9,198 nucleotides of DNA from an uncultured Erysipelotrichaceae bacterium (GCA_900321535.1 ONWJ01000064.1:1-9198); one strand, 5' to 3'; shown: positions 1-6,961, counted from the first letter of the stretch. The notes: generated by a model not told the origin, from the letters alone. Numbers and translations: made by a program.

Positions 1-942
1 CATGCCGACCCCGATTTTTTTCATACGAGAAAGCAATTCTTTATAGTAATCCGCTTGGCCTTGTAGGGTATTCGGGAATGGAACGCGACCATTGATGTTT
101 CCTACCTCAAACAATTCGCCTTGATCTCCTTCAAAGTCATTATGATGACCCTCTACAAGAGATTCGCCCCATTCATAACCAGTTTCTACAAGCCAGACTT
201 CCTTATGGAACTTCACTTGGAGGTTCAAAATACTTTCTTCTAGCTCGGACAATGTGCCATGCCAATAGGGGTAATAGGATTCTCCGATGACATCAAAATC
301 GATGTTCTCAGCAAAAAGATTGGTGAAGAAATCTTCTTGCATTTGCTTTGAGGCAGAATGCTCTAAATGGCATACGGTCAATGCGTTTGGATAGATTTCT
401 TTGCAGGCATCAAAGCCCGCTTTCAAAAGCATCGCGAGCCCTTTGAATCCGCCGCCGTTGGTTTCATCAAATTCCCGCCAGAGCTGCCCAAAGGGGAAAA
501 GCATGCCGTTTGTAATCTCATTGCCAACTTGAATCGCCGCCACCTCAATCCCGTTATCTCGTATTTTTAGCAATGTGTCGCGCGTGTAGTCATAAATTAA
601 CTTAACGATCTCTAAGAAGTTTTTCCCTTCCCACGCTTGTGGGATGCGTTGCCTTCCGGGATCGACCCAGAAATCACTGTAATGGAAATCAAGCATGACA
701 GGCATGCCTGCGTTTTTTGCTTTTTTCGCTAGACGAAGGAAGCAATCCAAATCGTTCCCTCCACCTCCATAAGGGTTGCCTTGTTTATCATAGGGATGAT
801 GCCAAAGGCGAAGCCGTACCATAGATATTCCTGAATGGTCAGCGAAGAACGAGAAGGGTTCAATCGGTTTTCCTTGATAAAAGTATTTCGCTCCAAGCGG
901 AAGCAATTCATCGAGAATAGAAAGGTCTACACCAAGTTTCAT
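1..942 (-). CDS. GH53 endo-beta-1,4-galactanase, cytoplasmic type, 3' end cut by window
   Basis: Glycoside hydrolase family 53 hydrolyses beta-1,4-galactan, the side chain of pectic arabinogalactan I. The ORF is open from ATG (942..940) to the window edge: 314 residues without a stop, so roughly 30-80 C-terminal residues are missing compared with family members of about 340-400. Seen: start MKLGVDLSILDEL; VRLRLW (42-47); NPYGGGGNDLD (56-66); LDFHYSDFWVDPG (84-96); VGNE (139-142), giving the acid/base Glu142; VETGYEW (252-258), giving the nucleophile Glu253. The 111-residue spacing between the two Glu fits the family. The start is set by AGGA (952..949) six bases upstream and because the catalytic domain begins at once; the upstream frame is open but has no ATG. 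There is therefore no signal peptide, and I infer an intracellular enzyme acting on imported galacto-oligosaccharides. It is divergent from hddA. Family assignment is very secure; substrate is inferred from the family. Confidence 0.93.
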   Translation of the reverse strand, partial: MKLGVDLSILDELLPLGAKYFYQGKPIEPFSFFADHSGISMVRLRLWHHPYDKQGNPYGGGGNDLDCFLRLAKKAKNAGMPVMLDFHYSDFWVDPGRQRIPQAWEGKNFLEIVKLIYDYTRDTLLKIRDNGIEVAAIQVGNEITNGMLFPFGQLWREFDETNGGGFKGLAMLLKAGFDACKEIYPNALTVCHLEHSASKQMQEDFFTNLFAENIDFDVIGESYYPYWHGTLSELEESILNLQVKFHKEVWLVETGYEWGESLVEGHHNDFEGDQGELFEVGNINGRVPFPNTLQGQADYYKELLSRMKKIGVGM

Positions 943-1043
943 ATTTGTTCCTGCGTCATTAGTGTACCGAGATTCCTTGGCTTTATTAATGGAAAAATCT
1001 ATGCAATTCTCCGTTCTTTTTCCATCTTCAAGGCAAAATGTTC

Positions 1044-1053
1044 CTTCTAGAAG
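1044..1053. promoter_or_regulatory. 10-bp palindrome in divergent intergenic region, possible operator
   Basis: CTTCTAGAAG is a perfect 10-bp palindrome about midway between the divergent galactanase and hddA starts. No convincing -35/-10 pair could be found for the galactanase on the minus strand around it. Its core, TTCTAGAA, loosely resembles the centre of the dyad upstream of ppdK (TTCTAGGAA). A 10-bp palindrome can occur by chance, so an operator role is only a suggestion. Confidence 0.25.
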
Positions 1054-1086
1054 AATGAATATCGCTGCGCTTTCCAGTGATTTGTT

Positions 1087-1115
1087 TTGGAAAAATCGCG
1101 CGTGCGCATTAAAAT
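1087..1115 (+). promoter_or_regulatory. Putative sigma-A promoter of the heptose operon with an inverted repeat in the spacer
   Basis: TTGGAA (1087-1092), a 17-bp spacer and TAAAAT (1110-1115) make a good housekeeping-type promoter. Expected initiation is about 1121-1123, only a few bases before the hddA ATG at 1125, so the transcript may be nearly leaderless. The spacer holds an imperfect inverted repeat AAT(c)GCGC-gt-GCGCATT (1094-1110) with one bulged base, which a repressor could use to block polymerase. Promoter hexamers and repeat are seen; the start site and repressor are inferred. Confidence 0.55.
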
Positions 1116-1124
1116 AGCGGGGAT

Positions 1125-2102
1125 ATGATCATTTCCCGTGCACCTTTTCGCGTCTCATTCTGTGGAGGCGGCAGCGATATCCCTTCTTTCTATGAAACCT
1201 ATGGGGGATGTGTTCTTTCGACTTCCATTCGAAAATACATCTTTTTAGCCGCGAACCAAGCCTTCAACAAAGACACCATCACATTGAAGTATTCTCAGAC
1301 TGAAATCGTTTCCGATGCTTCTGAGATTCAGCATCGAATCTTTAAGCAAGTCTTAACCGATTTCGGCACCAAAGGAATTGAGATCACCTCGATGGCGGAC
1401 ATCCCCGCCGGAACGGGTCTTGGTTCTTCCTCTTCTTTCACCGTCGCATTGTTAAAACTTTTATATGCTTATCACGGCGAGTCCGTTTCTAGCTACAAAG
1501 TTGCCAAAGAAGCATGCGAAATCGAAATCAATAAACTTGGTAACCCGATTGGCAAGCAAGACCAATTTGCTGCAGCTTTCGGCGGTCTTCGTTATTACGA
1601 ATTCGAGCCAGGCGGTTTCGTTAAAGTCGAACCGATCATCATGAAGCGCACCTCTTTCCAGAAGTTGGAACGCTCTTGCTTGATGTTCTATACCGGTAAG
1701 ATTCATGATGCGAATGCAATCCTTGGAGAAGAAACCAAGAACCTCGCATCCTCAAACGAAAAAATCAACGCGACTCGTACGCTTTGCCAAATGACGCGTG
1801 ATTTAAGAGAGCAATTCGAGCTCAACAATATCGATGCCCTTGGTGAAACCTTAAACCGCAGCTGGGAAATCAAGAAATCCTTAGCTAGAGGCATCTCTAA
1901 CCCCATGATTGATGACGTTTATGAACGTGGAATCAAAGCGGGCGCGACCGGCGGCAAGCTTCTTGGCGCCGGCGGCGGTGGCTTCCTCCTTTTCTACGTT
2001 CCAGAAGAAAAGCAGCAATCAGTAAGAGAAGCCTTAAGCGATTTGAGCGAGCTTACGTTTGAGTTCGATAATTCGGGCGTTTCTATCATATTCACGGAGT
2101 AG
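1125..2102 (+). CDS. hddA: D-glycero-alpha-D-manno-heptose 7-phosphate kinase (GHMP family)
   Basis: GHMP-family kinase of 325 residues that phosphorylates D-glycero-D-manno-heptose 7-phosphate at O-1, giving the 1,7-bisphosphate in the cytoplasmic GDP-heptose pathway. Seen: N-terminal substrate motif APFRVSFCGGGSD (residues 6-18); the ATP-binding GHMP loop PAGTGLGSSSS (94-104); the C-terminal glycine motif KLLGAGGGGF (278-287). Length is typical of HddA. The ATG at 1125 is chosen because family members begin with MII(S/T)R.P and an in-frame stop lies at 1110-1112. The only purine-rich stretch, GGGG at 1119-1122, is just 2 bases from the ATG, too close for a normal Shine-Dalgarno. The stop is 2 nt before the next ATG, so the genes are probably translationally coupled. 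First gene of a three-gene operon. Related sugar kinases share these motifs, but the gmhA and HAD partners make HddA much the best call. Confidence 0.9.
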   Translation: MIISRAPFRVSFCGGGSDIPSFYETYGGCVLSTSIRKYIFLAANQAFNKDTITLKYSQTEIVSDASEIQHRIFKQVLTDFGTKGIEITSMADIPAGTGLGSSSSFTVALLKLLYAYHGESVSSYKVAKEACEIEINKLGNPIGKQDQFAAAFGGLRYYEFEPGGFVKVEPIIMKRTSFQKLERSCLMFYTGKIHDANAILGEETKNLASSNEKINATRTLCQMTRDLREQFELNNIDALGETLNRSWEIKKSLARGISNPMIDDVYERGIKAGATGGKLLGAGGGGFLLFYVPEEKQQSVREALSDLSELTFEFDNSGVSIIFTE

Positions 2103-2104
2103 CC

Positions 2105-3418
2105 ATGAAAGCAGTTATTCAAGCAGGCGGGGCAGGAACGCGTTTAGCCAGCGTTGCCAAAGATCTTCCAAAGCCGATGGTCGATATCGGTGGCAAACCG
2201 ATTTTGCAGTGGCAATTAGAATCGTTGAAGCGCAGTGGCATCACCGAGGCTCTTATCATCGTCTCCAAGCAATCGACCGCTATCCAGGATTATTTCGGTG
2301 ACGGCGCTTCCCTTGGAATGAAAATCACCTACTATGTCGAGCAATCTCCATTAGGAACAGGCGGGGCATTTACTTATATTGCCAAGCAAATCCATGAAGA
2401 CATCTTATTCCTGCTTGGGGATTTGATGCTTGATGTCTCATGGGAAAGGATGATTGATTTCCATCGTTCCCATGAAGGTCTTATCACCGCCTATGTTCAC
2501 CCCAATTCACACCCCGCAGATTCTGATATCTTGATGCTTAGAGAAGACGGACTCGTCTTAAGCGTCCTCCCTAAAAACAAAGAACGGGAATCCTTTTACC
2601 ACAACTTGGTTTTAGCCGGGGTCTATGTCATCTCCGCCGAGCTTCTTCAGACGTTTGAAGACGAAGAAGAACTCTACAAGATGGACTACGAAAAAGAGAT
2701 CTTGATGCCGACGATCGCTTGCGACGGAGTCTATGGATATGTCTGCTCTGAGTATATCAAAGACTGTGGCACACCGAGCCGTTATTACGCCGTTATCCGC
2801 GATTTGGAAAACGGAATTATCGCTGCAAAAAACCTAAAATCTCCGCAAAAGGCCATTTTCTTAGACCGAGACGGGGTCATCAATGTCTTTGGAGATTACG
2901 TCACCGAAGCCTCTTTGCTTCAATTGACTGAGAACGCTTCTAAGGCGATTCGACTCATCAACGAGTCTGGGTATTTAGCCATCGTCATCACCAATCAACC
3001 CATCGTCGCTAGGGGCGATACCACTTTGGCGGAACTCGATAATATCCACGCCAAGATGGAAACCTTATTAGGCGCAGATGGGGCATATTTAGATGCGATT
3101 TATTTCTGCCCACATCATCCCGATAAAGGCTTTGAAGGGGAGCGTGTTGAATTCAAGATCGACTGTGAATGCCGAAAGCCAAAGATCGGCATGATTCTCA
3201 AAGCCAAAGAACGGTTCAACATCGATTTAGAATCTTCTTGGTTCATCGGCGATACCGATCGCGACATCATGACCGCGAATAATGCCGGGTGCAAAGCAAT
3301 CCTTCTTACCAGCGGCGACCCCCATCCATTTGGCCATTTCCCCAATGCCAAAGTAGATTACACCGTCAGAGACATCCTCGAAGCGGTCACCCTCATTCTC
3401 AACCAACCGAAGCAATAG
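2105..3418 (+). CDS. hddC-gmhB: Bifunctional heptose-1-phosphate guanylyltransferase / heptose-1,7-bisphosphate 7-phosphatase
   Basis: A 437-residue fusion carrying two steps of GDP-D-glycero-alpha-D-manno-heptose synthesis. Residues 1 to about 240 are an RmlA/HddC-type nucleotidyltransferase: GGAGTRL (8-14), LPKPM (21-25) and GD106 as the likely metal-binding aspartate. Residues about 250-437 are a HAD-IIIA phosphatase of the GmhB type: FLDRDGVIN with nucleophile Asp254 and Asp256, the zinc-site pattern C335-x-H337 and C354-x-C356, RKP (357-359), and GDTDRD (382-387). In many bacteria these are separate proteins; here one chain covers the 7-phosphatase and guanylyl-transfer steps, presumably handing over heptose 1-phosphate. 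The start has GGAG (2096-2099) five bases upstream, inside the end of hddA. GTP preference is inferred from the HddA/HddC context; the sequence alone cannot exclude another nucleotide. The 3' end overlaps the gmhA ribosome binding site. Confidence 0.9.
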   Translation: MKAVIQAGGAGTRLASVAKDLPKPMVDIGGKPILQWQLESLKRSGITEALIIVSKQSTAIQDYFGDGASLGMKITYYVEQSPLGTGGAFTYIAKQIHEDILFLLGDLMLDVSWERMIDFHRSHEGLITAYVHPNSHPADSDILMLREDGLVLSVLPKNKERESFYHNLVLAGVYVISAELLQTFEDEEELYKMDYEKEILMPTIACDGVYGYVCSEYIKDCGTPSRYYAVIRDLENGIIAAKNLKSPQKAIFLDRDGVINVFGDYVTEASLLQLTENASKAIRLINESGYLAIVITNQPIVARGDTTLAELDNIHAKMETLLGADGAYLDAIYFCPHHPDKGFEGERVEFKIDCECRKPKIGMILKAKERFNIDLESSWFIGDTDRDIMTANNAGCKAILLTSGDPHPFGHFPNAKVDYTVRDILEAVTLILNQPKQ

Positions 3419-3427
3419 GAGACAACC

Positions 3428-4033
3428 ATGGATTTCAAACCAGCGTTAAAAGAATATTATGAACGGGAAAAACGGGTCTTCGATTCCCTGGATTTCGATG
3501 CGATCAACGAAGCCACCAATGCGATATTGGATGCATACGAAAGAGAAGTCACAATCTATGTTTTCGGCAATGGAGGTTCAGCCTCTACCGCTTCCCATAT
3601 GGCTTGCGATTTCAACAAAGGCATCTGCTGCGAGCTCGATAAGAAATTCCATGTCGTTTGCCTTAACGACAACATCCCAACCATGATGGCGATCGCTAAC
3701 GACGAATCCTACGAGAATGTGTTCTATAGCCAATTAAAAGGCAGGCTCAAAAAGGATGATCTCGTCATCGCAATCTCTGGGTCTGGCAATTCCAAAAACA
3801 TTGTAAAAGCGGTGGAATACGTCAATGAAATTGGCACGCCTCTTATCGCCGTTACAGGCTATACCGGCGGCAAGATCTTCGATAAAGCAGCCTATCATCT
3901 CCATGCCCCGGTTGAAGATATGCAAATCACCGAAGATCTCCATATGACCTTCAATCACGTCATCATGCAACTGCTTTGGAAGCATTTGATGAAAAAAGAT
4001 GGGAAAGAAGCCATCTACAGAATCAACCAATAA
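3428..4033 (+). CDS. gmhA: Sedoheptulose 7-phosphate isomerase (SIS domain)
   Basis: SIS-domain isomerase of 201 residues, close to the usual 190-200, converting sedoheptulose 7-phosphate to D-glycero-D-manno-heptose 7-phosphate, the first step of the pathway encoded by this operon. Seen: FGNGGSAS (46-53), the phosphate-binding loop; ISGSGNS (116-122), the second SIS loop; and EDLH (169-172), where His172 aligns with the catalytic His180 of E. coli GmhA. At the position of the catalytic Glu65 of E. coli this protein has Asp61 (HMACDF, 57-62), a conservative but notable change. AGGAG at 3417-3421 overlaps the upstream stop codon with a 6-base spacer, an ideal ribosome binding site. It is the last gene of the operon. 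Another SIS-domain sugar-phosphate isomerase is possible from the motifs alone; the operon context argues strongly for GmhA. Confidence 0.87.
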   Translation: MDFKPALKEYYEREKRVFDSLDFDAINEATNAILDAYEREVTIYVFGNGGSASTASHMACDFNKGICCELDKKFHVVCLNDNIPTMMAIANDESYENVFYSQLKGRLKKDDLVIAISGSGNSKNIVKAVEYVNEIGTPLIAVTGYTGGKIFDKAAYHLHAPVEDMQITEDLHMTFNHVIMQLLWKHLMKKDGKEAIYRINQ

Positions 4034-4039
4034 CGTTCG

Positions 4040-4061
4040 GCCACCAAATGGTGGCTTTTTC
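4040..4061 (+). terminator. Rho-independent terminator of the heptose operon
   Basis: GCCACCA (4040-4046) pairs perfectly with TGGTGGC (4049-4055), effectively a 6-bp stem with an AAAT loop, followed by TTTTT (4056-4060). It lies 7 nt after the gmhA stop, so the operon probably ends here and ppdK is transcribed separately. Confidence 0.88.
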
Positions 4062-4129
4062 TTAGTCAAAAGCGAGAAAGAGAACGCGTCAAAAAGCAGT
4101 TTGAAATATGCCAAATCAACGATGCCGTC

Positions 4130-4161
4130 GAAACAACGTTTTTTCTTGTTCTAGGAACAAG
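4130..4161. promoter_or_regulatory. Two adjacent dyads upstream of ppdK, candidate operator pair
   Basis: Two palindromic elements abut. GAAACAACGTTTTTTC (4130-4145) is symmetric at 7 of 8 base pairs around AACGTT. CTTGTTC-tag-GAACAAG (4145-4161) has perfect 7-bp arms and a 3-bp centre. The second covers the place where a -35 box would sit for the downstream extended -10 element. Neither is followed by a T-run suited to termination on the plus strand. I infer binding sites for one or two dimeric regulators of ppdK; no regulator is in the window. The rest of 4062-4129 shows no gene or clear signal. Confidence 0.45.
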
Positions 4162-4169
4162 AGCAGTTA

Positions 4170-4178
4170 TGGTAAAAT
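4170..4178 (+). promoter_or_regulatory. Extended -10 promoter of ppdK
   Basis: TGGTAAAAT contains the extended -10 TG (4170-4171) one base before TAAAAT (4173-4178). No good -35 box lies 16-18 bp upstream; TTGTTC at 4146-4151 would need a 21-bp spacer. Initiation near 4185 would give a leader of about 40 nt before the ppdK start. Confidence 0.6.
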
Positions 4179-4187
4179 TCTAGTGTC

Positions 4188-4218
4188 GGGTCAATAGACC
4201 CCTATTGTCATTAGGAGG
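4188..4218 (+). promoter_or_regulatory. ppdK leader: small hairpin and strong Shine-Dalgarno
   Basis: GGGTC (4188-4192), loop AATA, GACCC (4197-4201) form a 5-bp hairpin near the expected 5' end of the transcript, which may stabilise the mRNA. AGGAGG (4213-4218) lies 5 bases before the ATG at 4224, a near-perfect ribosome binding site that suits a highly expressed gene. Confidence 0.55.
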
Positions 4219-4223
4219 AAAAA

Positions 4224-6890
4224 ATGGCAGAAAAGAAGTACGTTTATTCCTTCAAGGAAGCCCATGCTGGAAAGCTCGGCAAAGAAATCCTTGGCGGAAA
4301 AGGCTTTGGTCTGGCAGAGATGACTGCCGCTGGTGTCAACATCCCAGCTGGTTTCACCATCTCCACCGAAGCTTGCACCCTCTACTACGAATCCGGCAAA
4401 ACCATCCCAGATTTCGTATGGAATGATATCGTCGCTCACGTGCACGACATCGAAAAATCCAACAACAAGTCCTTCGGCGGCGAAAAAGACGGCGTTATGC
4501 CGCTCCTTGTCTCCGTCCGTTCTGGTGCCAGAACATCCATGCCTGGCATGATGGACACCATCCTCAACCTCGGCCTCAACGACGTGGTTGTCGAAAAGCT
4601 CGCGAAGTTCGCTGGCAATGATCGCTTTGCCTGGGACTCCTATCGCCGCTTCATCTTGATGTTCACCAACATCGCCAAAGGTCATCCAAGAACCGAAATG
4701 GACGCGATGCTTGATGCGCTCAAAGAAAAGAATGGCTACAAGCTCGACACCGAAGTCACCACTGATCAGCTCAAGGTTCTCGTCGCTGAATACAAAGCCT
4801 ATTATAAGAAGGTTTTCGGCGAAGAATTCCCAACCGATCCATATCTCCAGCTCAAAGAAGCGGTCGCCGCTGTCTTCCGTAGCTGGGACAACCCACGCGC
4901 CAACGTCTACCGCGCCATGAACGGCATCCCATACGAATGGGGCACCGCCGTCAACGTCCAATCCATGGTCTTCGGTAACATGGGCGAAGATTCCGGCACC
5001 GGCGTCGCCTTCTCTCGCGACCCAGGCACCGGCGAAAAGAAGATCTATGCTGAGTATCTTCCAAATGCCCAAGGCGAAGACGTCGTCGCAGGCGTTCGCA
5101 CCCCGCTCCACATCGATGAGCTCCAGCGCCGCATGCCAGATGTCTACAAGCAATTCATGGAAACCATCAACCGTATGGAAAACTACTTCCATGATATGCA
5201 GGATATGGAATACACCATTGAGAAAGGTGTTCTCTACTTCCTCCAAGCCCGTAACGGCAAACGTACCGCTCGCGCAGCGTTGAAGATCGCTTGCGACCTC
5301 GTTGATGAAGGCCTCATCGACGAAAGAGAAGCGGTTCTCCGCGTTGAACCAAAGCAACTCAACGATTTGCTCCACCCAACCTTTGATGAAAAAGACCTCA
5401 AAGCCCACGAAGCTGTTATCCATGGTCTCCCAGCCTCCCCAGGCGCCGGAACCGGTGCGATCGTCTTCTCCGCTGAAGAGTGCAAAGAATGGCACGATGC
5501 TGGCAAGAAAGTCATCCTCGTTCGTTCCGAAACCTCCCCAGAAGACATCATCGGTATGGTTAACTCCGAAGCCATCCTCACCGCTCGCGGTGGTATGACC
5601 TCCCACGCCGCTGTCGTTGCCCGTTCCATGGGTAAATGCTGCGTCGCCGGTGCTTCTGAAATCGTTGTCAACGAAGAAGAAAAGACCGTCAAAGTCGGCG
5701 ATCGCGTCTTCCATGAAGGTGACGTCCTCTCCGTCAACGGTTCCACTGGTCTCGTCTATGAAGGCGCGATCAAGATGGTTCCAGCCGACCTCGGTGGCGA
5801 CTTCGGCCGCCTCATGGGCTGGGCTGACAAGTATCGCCGCCTCAAAGTCCGCGCCAACTGCAACACCCCAGAAGATGCCCGCAATGCTCGCCGTTTCTCC
5901 GCAGAAGGTATCGGTCTCTGCCGTACTGAGCGTATGTTCTTCGCCGAGGATCGTATCCTCAATATGCGTTCGATGATTCTCTCTGACACCACCGAACAAC
6001 GCGAAGCCGCTCTTGAACGTATCCGCCCATTCATGGTCGGTGACTTCTATGAGATGTATATGTCTAACCCAGACTCCTTGGTTAACATCCGTCTCCTCGA
6101 TCCACCTCTCCATGAGTTCCTCCCAGAAATCACGGACGAAAAGAACATCAAAGACATCGCTGAAAAGCTCAATGTCACCGTCCAAAAGGTCAAAGATCGC
6201 ATCAACCAGCTCCACCAGGCCAACCCAATGATGGGCTTCCGTGGCATCCGTCTCTGCGTCGCTTATCCGGAAATCTATGCGATGCTTGCTCGCGCCATCG
6301 TCCAGGCCGCCTTCAAGGCCACCGATGAGCTCGGCCACGAAATCGAACCTGAAATCATGATCCCGCTCGCCGGCGAATTCAAGGAATACATGTATGCCAA
6401 GAAAGTCGTCGTCAAAGCCGTCGAAGACGAATTTGAGAAGCAGGGCAGGAAGCTTGCCTATCACGTTGGCACCATGATCGAGGTCCCAAGGGGCGCTCTC
6501 CGCGCTGGGGATCTTGCCAAAGAAGCTGAATTCTTCTCCTTCGGCACCAACGACCTTACCCAACTCACCATGGGCTTCTCCCGTGACGACGTCCCACAAT
6601 TCTTCCCTGTCTATCAGGAAAAGAAGATCTACGAATTCGACCCATTCCAGACCATCGATGTCGAAGGTGTCGGCGAACTCGTTAAGATCGCTGTCGAGCG
6701 TGGCCGCGCTGCCCGCCCAGACCTCTTAATCGGTGTCTGCGGTGAGACCGGCGGCGACCCAGCCTCCATCATGTTCTATGATGCCGTTGGCCTCGACTAT
6801 GTCTCTTGCTCTCCGTTCCGTGTCCCACTTGCCCGCCTCGCAGCGGCTCAAGCGGCCATCACCCGTGAGCGCAAAGAAGGCAAGAAGTAA
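4224..6890 (+). CDS. ppdK: Pyruvate phosphate dikinase
   Basis: Full-length PPDK of 888 residues (family about 870-890), a cytoplasmic enzyme that reversibly interconverts pyruvate + ATP + phosphate and PEP + AMP + PPi. In anaerobes it often serves glycolysis in place of pyruvate kinase. Domains in order: N-terminal ATP-grasp, with GGKGFGLAEM near residue 24 and SVRSGARTSMPGMMDT from residue 97; the swivelling phosphohistidine domain GGMTSHAAVVARS with T459-S460-His461 as phospho-acceptor; and the C-terminal TIM barrel for PEP/pyruvate, with GFRGIRL, FGTNDLTQ and GVCGETGGDP containing catalytic Cys839. All key residues are present. The gene is monocistronic, between terminators. Codon use is much more biased than in its neighbours: no TTA, CTA or TCA codon occurs from the start to about 6599, consistent with high expression. 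This also creates a long false open frame on the other strand. Confidence 0.98.
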   Translation: MAEKKYVYSFKEAHAGKLGKEILGGKGFGLAEMTAAGVNIPAGFTISTEACTLYYESGKTIPDFVWNDIVAHVHDIEKSNNKSFGGEKDGVMPLLVSVRSGARTSMPGMMDTILNLGLNDVVVEKLAKFAGNDRFAWDSYRRFILMFTNIAKGHPRTEMDAMLDALKEKNGYKLDTEVTTDQLKVLVAEYKAYYKKVFGEEFPTDPYLQLKEAVAAVFRSWDNPRANVYRAMNGIPYEWGTAVNVQSMVFGNMGEDSGTGVAFSRDPGTGEKKIYAEYLPNAQGEDVVAGVRTPLHIDELQRRMPDVYKQFMETINRMENYFHDMQDMEYTIEKGVLYFLQARNGKRTARAALKIACDLVDEGLIDEREAVLRVEPKQLNDLLHPTFDEKDLKAHEAVIHGLPASPGAGTGAIVFSAEECKEWHDAGKKVILVRSETSPEDIIGMVNSEAILTARGGMTSHAAVVARSMGKCCVAGASEIVVNEEEKTVKVGDRVFHEGDVLSVNGSTGLVYEGAIKMVPADLGGDFGRLMGWADKYRRLKVRANCNTPEDARNARRFSAEGIGLCRTERMFFAEDRILNMRSMILSDTTEQREAALERIRPFMVGDFYEMYMSNPDSLVNIRLLDPPLHEFLPEITDEKNIKDIAEKLNVTVQKVKDRINQLHQANPMMGFRGIRLCVAYPEIYAMLARAIVQAAFKATDELGHEIEPEIMIPLAGEFKEYMYAKKVVVKAVEDEFEKQGRKLAYHVGTMIEVPRGALRAGDLAKEAEFFSFGTNDLTQLTMGFSRDDVPQFFPVYQEKKIYEFDPFQTIDVEGVGELVKIAVERGRAARPDLLIGVCGETGGDPASIMFYDAVGLDYVSCSPFRVPLARLAAAQAAITRERKEGKK

Positions 6891-6911
6891 TTCATATCTT
6901 CTCGCTGAAAT

Positions 6912-6940
6912 ACGCCTCTTCTTCGGAAGGGGCGTTTTTT
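6912..6940 (+). terminator. ppdK terminator with UUCG tetraloop
   Basis: ACGCCTCTTC (6912-6921), loop TTCG, GAAGGGGCGT (6926-6935) form a 10-bp stem with one U-G wobble and the very stable C(UUCG)G loop, followed by a T-run to 6940. It lies 21 nt after the ppdK stop. Confidence 0.93.
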
Positions 6941-6961
6941 CAAATTCTTGAAATCCTATGC

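Noticed and set aside
835..1050. 71-codon plus-strand open frame overlapping the galactanase start
   Set aside because: It is antisense to the N-terminus of the GH53 gene, with no ribosome site or recognisable product.
3734..4114. 126-codon minus-strand open frame over gmhA and its terminator
   Set aside because: It is antisense to a well-supported gene and crosses its terminator. No ribosome site or family resemblance was seen.
4188..4223. Riboswitch in the ppdK leader
   Set aside because: The predicted leader is only about 40 nt with one 5-bp hairpin, too small and simple for a known aptamer class.
5234..5746. 170-codon minus-strand open frame inside ppdK
   Set aside because: It overlaps the conserved phosphohistidine domain of PPDK in another frame. 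Its Ser/Arg/Pro-rich translation is typical of an out-of-frame shadow.
4191..6599. 802-codon open frame on the minus strand opposite ppdK
   Set aside because: It is exactly codon-aligned with the certain ppdK gene. It stays open only because ppdK avoids TTA, CTA and TCA. The product is a low-complexity Asp/Glu/Gly/Phe-rich chain with no recognisable domain.
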